NCBI RefSeq assembly: GCF_001641615.1
Contig: NZ_LRRU01000023.1
Span: forward strand, 62,001-126,000
DNA: 64,000 nt
From: Pseudoalteromonas gelatinilytica
Lineage (GTDB): Bacteria > Pseudomonadota > Gammaproteobacteria > Enterobacterales > Alteromonadaceae
Direction of reading: 5' to 3'
The notes beneath the pieces are model-generated. The model did not search any database and was not told where the DNA came from. It saw only the letters and a list, made by a program, of their open reading frames with translations. How positions within the stretch are numbered: position 1 is the stretch's first letter; each line of letters begins with the position of its first letter. Shown one piece after another: positions 60,709 through 64,000 of the stretch. A program made the position numbers and the translations under genes.

Positions 60709-61569
60709 ATGGCAATGTATTTTTTAGGTATTGATGGCGGTGGCAGTAAGTGTAAAGTCCGTTTAGAAAACGAAAACGGCACTCTACTCAGCGAAGCTAT
60801 AAGTGGCTCGGCAAACGTGGCCACCAGCTACCAACAAAGCCAAGAGTCAATACTCCACGCGACTGAACATGCTTTTCATGAGGCAGGGCTTGCCTTAAGC
60901 GAGCTAAAAAACACTTATGTGCATGCAGGGCTTGCCGGAGCTAATATCGACTCAGCTTACCAAGCTATGACCAAGTGGCAGCACCCTTTTGCCAAGTTTA
61001 CCCTGTCAACAGATATGCTGATTGCCTGTAAAGGCGCTCATCAACACCATGATGGCGCGGTGATTATTCTTGGTACGGGCTTTTGTGCGGGTTACCAGCT
61101 GCAGAACCAATTTAGCGAATTAGGGGGTTATGGTTTATTACTGAGCGATGGTGCCAGTGGTGGTTGGTTAGGTTTACAACTTTGCCGAAAAGCATTTGCA
61201 GTACTGGATGGTGTTGCGCAAAGTTCAGCGGCTGTAGATGCCCTGCTCACCCAGCTTAATTGCGACTCAAGCCAAGCGTTAAGTCAGCGTTTAATATCAG
61301 CGCGCCCTGCAGAGCTTGCCAAATTTGCGCCGCTTGTTTTTAGTCATTCTGACGATGCTTTTTGTCAGCAATTAATCAATGAAGCATGCGCATACATTAG
61401 CCGCTATATCGCTTACTTTGAAAAACAAGGTATTGAAAACGTCACCTTGATGGGCGGCATTGCCAGTGCCATCACCCCTTACTTAACTGATGCCAGTAAA
61501 GCGCATTTAACCCCCGCCCTTGCCAGTGCAGAGCAAGGGGCTATTTTAATGGCAAGAGCTGCAATTTAA
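60709..61569 (+). CDS. BadF/BadG-type amino-sugar kinase (GlcNAc or glucosamine kinase-like)
   Basis: A 286-residue protein of the BadF/BadG/BcrA ATPase family. Visible motifs are FLGIDGGGSKCKV (phosphate 1), ILGTGFCAGYQL (phosphate 2), LLLSDGASGGWLGLQLC and VTLMGGIASAI (adenosine). It resembles N-acetylglucosamine or glucosamine kinases. The sugar is not proven. AAAGGA precedes the ATG. Its 3' end overlaps the convergent AraC-type gene by 4 bp. Confidence 0.88.
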   Translation: MAMYFLGIDGGGSKCKVRLENENGTLLSEAISGSANVATSYQQSQESILHATEHAFHEAGLALSELKNTYVHAGLAGANIDSAYQAMTKWQHPFAKFTLSTDMLIACKGAHQHHDGAVIILGTGFCAGYQLQNQFSELGGYGLLLSDGASGGWLGLQLCRKAFAVLDGVAQSSAAVDALLTQLNCDSSQALSQRLISARPAELAKFAPLVFSHSDDAFCQQLINEACAYISRYIAYFEKQGIENVTLMGGIASAITPYLTDASKAHLTPALASAEQGAILMARAAI

Positions 61570-62291
61570 TTACCTAATTGCGAGCGCATTTGTGAGGGAA
61601 TTTCACCAAACAAACGCCGAAATTGTTTGCTGAAGTAACTCGGCTCCGAAAACCCACACTGGTAGGCCACTTGTGAAATGGGCAGTTGCGTTTCAATCAG
61701 TAGCTTGCGGGCATTTTCGAGACGCACTTCGTTAATAAATTGATTAGGTGTTTTTGCTAAATGCTTTTTAAAGCGGCGCTCTAAAGCACTTACCGACAAA
61801 TGCGCAAGCTCTGCTAATTCATCAATGCTGATCTGACGATGATAATGCTCGCGAATAAATTTTACCGGCTCTTCAATTGCCCTTACATGAGAAAGCGCTT
61901 TTGAGGTTTTTTGTAGATGTCGGGTTACTCCGTAAGTGCCAATCACATTGCCATCGTGATCTTTTAAAGCATGCTTTGATGTAGAAAACCAACCAAGCTC
62001 ACCTTGTTGGGTTTGGTTCAGCTCTAAACGGTCAGTTACTATGTAGCCTTCCATCACCCGTTTATCGTCATTGACGTACTGAAACGCAAGGTGCTTTGGT
62101 GAAAAATCGAAGTCTGTTTTTAGCAATATTTGCTCCAGTGTTTTATAACCCTGATGCTCAATAAAATGCTGATTACAATGCAAGATTCTACTATCTGTGT
62201 CTTTTACCCAAAAGAGGATATCTGGCAGTAAATCAAATGCAGCAATTAGCTGATTTACGCCAGCTTTTTTTATTATTTCTTGAATATCCAT
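61566..62291 (-). CDS. PAS-AraC family transcriptional regulator
   Basis: A 241-residue protein with an N-terminal PAS domain (about 15-130: DILFWVKDTDSRILHCNQHF, KDHDGNVIGTYGVTRH) and a C-terminal AraC double helix-turn-helix (about 145-240). The latter includes SIDELAELAHLSVSALERRF and the closing VAYQCGFSEPSYFSKQFRR. It probably senses a small ligand and activates nearby genes. It is divergent from the oxidoreductase (163 bp) and convergent with the kinase, so the local sugar genes are its probable targets. Confidence 0.9.
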   Translation of the reverse strand: MDIQEIIKKAGVNQLIAAFDLLPDILFWVKDTDSRILHCNQHFIEHQGYKTLEQILLKTDFDFSPKHLAFQYVNDDKRVMEGYIVTDRLELNQTQQGELGWFSTSKHALKDHDGNVIGTYGVTRHLQKTSKALSHVRAIEEPVKFIREHYHRQISIDELAELAHLSVSALERRFKKHLAKTPNQFINEVRLENARKLLIETQLPISQVAYQCGFSEPSYFSKQFRRLFGEIPSQMRSQLGN

Positions 62292-62454
62292 CGCTTAATT
62301 TTGTCTCAATAAAGAACAGCCCTATATATTTTAAACGCCGATTTTGTTGCATTGTCAACCGAATTTTTATTAGCGCTTATTGGCTAAGCTTTCCTATTAT
62401 CAATAACATGACATTAACAGTAGCAGACGCTATTTAAATTTAGGAGCGCTTGAG

Positions 62455-63615
62455 ATGAGCAAAGCTAAGATCCGCATGGCAATGGTAGGCGGTGGCGATG
62501 GTGCCTTCATTGGCGCTATTCATCGAATTGCAGCGCGATTAGACGGAATGATAGAGCTTGTTGCAGGCGCATTCAGTTCAGACGCAAACAAATGTAAAGC
62601 AACTGGCGAACTACTTGGGCTTGATAGCAGCCGTTGCTACGACAGTTACCAAACGCTTTTTGCCGAAGAAGCAAAATTACCTGCTGATAAGCGTATTGAT
62701 TTTGTGGCTATTGTCACCCCAAACCACTTACATTTTCCGGTCGCGAAAATGGCGCTTGAACATGGTTTTCATGTGCTCTCAGATAAACCTGCAACGCTTA
62801 CTCTCGCAGAAGCAGAGCAATTACAAAGCATTATTGCAAAACAGCAGGTTTTATATGGCTTAACCCACACTTACACCGGTTACCCTATGGTCAAAGAAGC
62901 CAAGCATCGCGTAAAAGCAGGCGAGCTCGGCACCATACGTAAAGTCATTGTTGAGTACACTCAAGGCTGGTTAGCGCACAGCGAAGACGAAGGTTCAAAA
63001 CAAGCAAGCTGGCGTTTAGACACCAGTAAGTCTGGCATTAGTTGTTGTATGGGCGACATTGGCGTGCATGCAGCTAACTTAGCCGAGTATGTCTCTGATC
63101 TCGAAATCACCGAGCTTTGCGCCGATTTAAATCATGTGGTTGAAGGCCGAGCCCTCGATGATGATGGCACTGTGCTTCTTAGATTCAACAATGGCTGTAA
63201 AGGCGTTTTACTGGCAAGCCAAATTGCTATTGGCGATGAAAACAACTTACGCCTGCGTATTTATGGCGATAAAGCCAGTCTTGAGTGGTCGCAACTTGAG
63301 CCTAATAGCTTATGGCTAAGAGGCCACAATCAAGCCGCAACATTACTTAGAGCAGGCGTGGGTGAATTACACCCTGACACGCAAAATGCCCTACGCGCCC
63401 CTGCCGGTCACCCAGAAGGCTACCTTGAAGCATTTGCCAACATTTACCGCAATTTTGCAGCGCAGATCCATGCATTTAATCAAGGCGATAACGCAACAAA
63501 TTCAGCATTTGATGTACCTGGCATCAATGAGGCTGTGCGTGGTATGGCGTTTATTGAGCATGTTGTTGCTTCATCGAAGCAAGATACTAAATGGCACAAA
63601 TTACAGATTGGATAA
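62455..63615 (+). CDS. Gfo/Idh/MocA-family oxidoreductase
   Basis: A 386-residue NAD(P)-dependent enzyme with N-terminal Rossmann fold (MAMVGGGDGAFIGAIHRIAA), VTPNHLHFPVAKMALEHG, and the catalytic lysine motif LSDKPATLTLAEAE. The C-terminal domain includes GDIGVHAANLAEY. Family members oxidise hydroxyls of sugars or inositols. The next gene is a sugar isomerase-type TIM barrel, 6 bp away, so the two probably act in one pathway. TTAGGAGCG upstream is a clear ribosome-binding site. Confidence 0.92.
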   Translation: MSKAKIRMAMVGGGDGAFIGAIHRIAARLDGMIELVAGAFSSDANKCKATGELLGLDSSRCYDSYQTLFAEEAKLPADKRIDFVAIVTPNHLHFPVAKMALEHGFHVLSDKPATLTLAEAEQLQSIIAKQQVLYGLTHTYTGYPMVKEAKHRVKAGELGTIRKVIVEYTQGWLAHSEDEGSKQASWRLDTSKSGISCCMGDIGVHAANLAEYVSDLEITELCADLNHVVEGRALDDDGTVLLRFNNGCKGVLLASQIAIGDENNLRLRIYGDKASLEWSQLEPNSLWLRGHNQAATLLRAGVGELHPDTQNALRAPAGHPEGYLEAFANIYRNFAAQIHAFNQGDNATNSAFDVPGINEAVRGMAFIEHVVASSKQDTKWHKLQIG

Positions 63616-63621
63616 AAAAGA

Positions 63622-64000
63622 ATGAATAAAATCAAAGGGCCAGCAATATTTTTGGCGCAGTTTATTTCAGATCAAGCCCCCTTCAATAGCTTTCGTGGTT
63701 TATGTGAGTGGGCAAGCGGTTTAGGTTACAAAGCGATTCAAGTGCCAACCTCAAACCCGACTATTTTTGATTTAGAAAAAGCAGCTCAAAGCCAGCATTA
63801 CTGCGATGAAGTCACTGGTATTGCCACAGAGTATGGACTTACAATTTCAGAGTTATCAACACATTTGCAAGGCCAGTTAATTGCTGTTCACCCTGCCTAC
63901 GATGAAATGTTCGATAACTTTGCCGCAGAGCATGTAAAAGGCAACCCTGCAGCGCGAACAAAGTGGGCAACAGAGCAACTGATGATTGCTGCTAAAGCAA
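63622..64000 (+). CDS. sugar phosphate isomerase/epimerase-like TIM barrel (partial)
   Basis: I translated this from ATG 63622, which is open for 126 codons to the window edge. It begins MNKIKGPAIFLAQFISDQAP, with GLCEWASGLGYKAIQVPTSN and ATEYGLTISELSTHLQGQL. This is the opening of xylose isomerase-like TIM barrels (AP_endonuc_2 family). The C-terminal part is missing. It is directly behind the Gfo/Idh/MocA gene, a pairing common in uncommon-sugar and inositol pathways. Confidence 0.85.
   Translation, partial: MNKIKGPAIFLAQFISDQAPFNSFRGLCEWASGLGYKAIQVPTSNPTIFDLEKAAQSQHYCDEVTGIATEYGLTISELSTHLQGQLIAVHPAYDEMFDNFAAEHVKGNPAARTKWATEQLMIAAKA

Noticed and set aside
1..64000. tRNA or rRNA genes
   Set aside because: No cloverleaf with a CCA-type end or rRNA segment was recognised by eye; a covariance-model scan was not possible here.

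Overview
The window reads as chromosome of a marine gammaproteobacterium of the order Alteromonadales, most likely Pseudoalteromonas. I infer this from moderately AT-rich DNA, several large TonB-dependent receptors, a TonB2-type energy module with a TtpC-like protein, the ycgN and ycgL/minCDE neighbourhoods, and abundant small palindromic repeats. No database was searched. All family names come from recognising motifs in the translations.

Layout. 1-2150: end of an AraC-type regulator, two small hypothetical genes and a GFA-family enzyme, with repeat clusters between them. 2160-6682: histidine catabolism (hutU, hutH) with a divergent LysR regulator. 6660-15974: small membrane, lipoprotein and DUF genes, a single-domain voltage-gated cation channel, VOC, GNAT and PaiB-like proteins, asd and a YegS-like lipid kinase. 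16027-27196: a 263-bp MITE-like element, then a TonB receptor, a large internally duplicated lipoprotein, and the operon DUF3450 - ttpC - exbB - exbD - tonB - TPR. 27364-30958: a DsbA-like protein, a GGDEF protein and a chemoreceptor. 31305-34884: a mannose-type sugar locus (MFS transporter, AGE-family isomerase, PfkB-family sugar kinase). The palindrome GGAACGTTCC lies in its divergent promoter and also upstream of the chemoreceptor. 34943-46615: M1 peptidase, outer-membrane barrel, DUF3352-like protein, SPOUT methyltransferase, ycgN, a second MITE copy, DUF885 lipoprotein, amidohydrolase and a siderophore-type receptor. 46788-50119: an AT-rich accessory stretch of small unrelated genes. 50577-56269: adhP, a GbsR/MarR regulator, a large REP cluster with a 176-bp tandem duplication, an MltB-like transglycosylase, ycgL and minCDE. 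56308-64000: a GNAT gene, a carbohydrate-type TonB receptor, and a sugar locus of cutC, an amino-sugar kinase, a PAS-AraC regulator, a Gfo/Idh/MocA oxidoreductase and the start of a TIM-barrel isomerase.

How genes may work together. The TonB2 module probably energises the adjacent receptor, which may share its ligand with the duplicated lipoprotein. The mannose genes and the chemoreceptor appear to be one regulon, joining sensing, uptake, isomerisation and phosphorylation. The right-hand receptor and sugar genes form a second uptake and catabolism locus of unknown substrate. The least explained non-coding feature is a set of REP-like palindromes that share a 5' GTAG head but carry five different stems. 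No RAYT-type transposase for them was recognised here.
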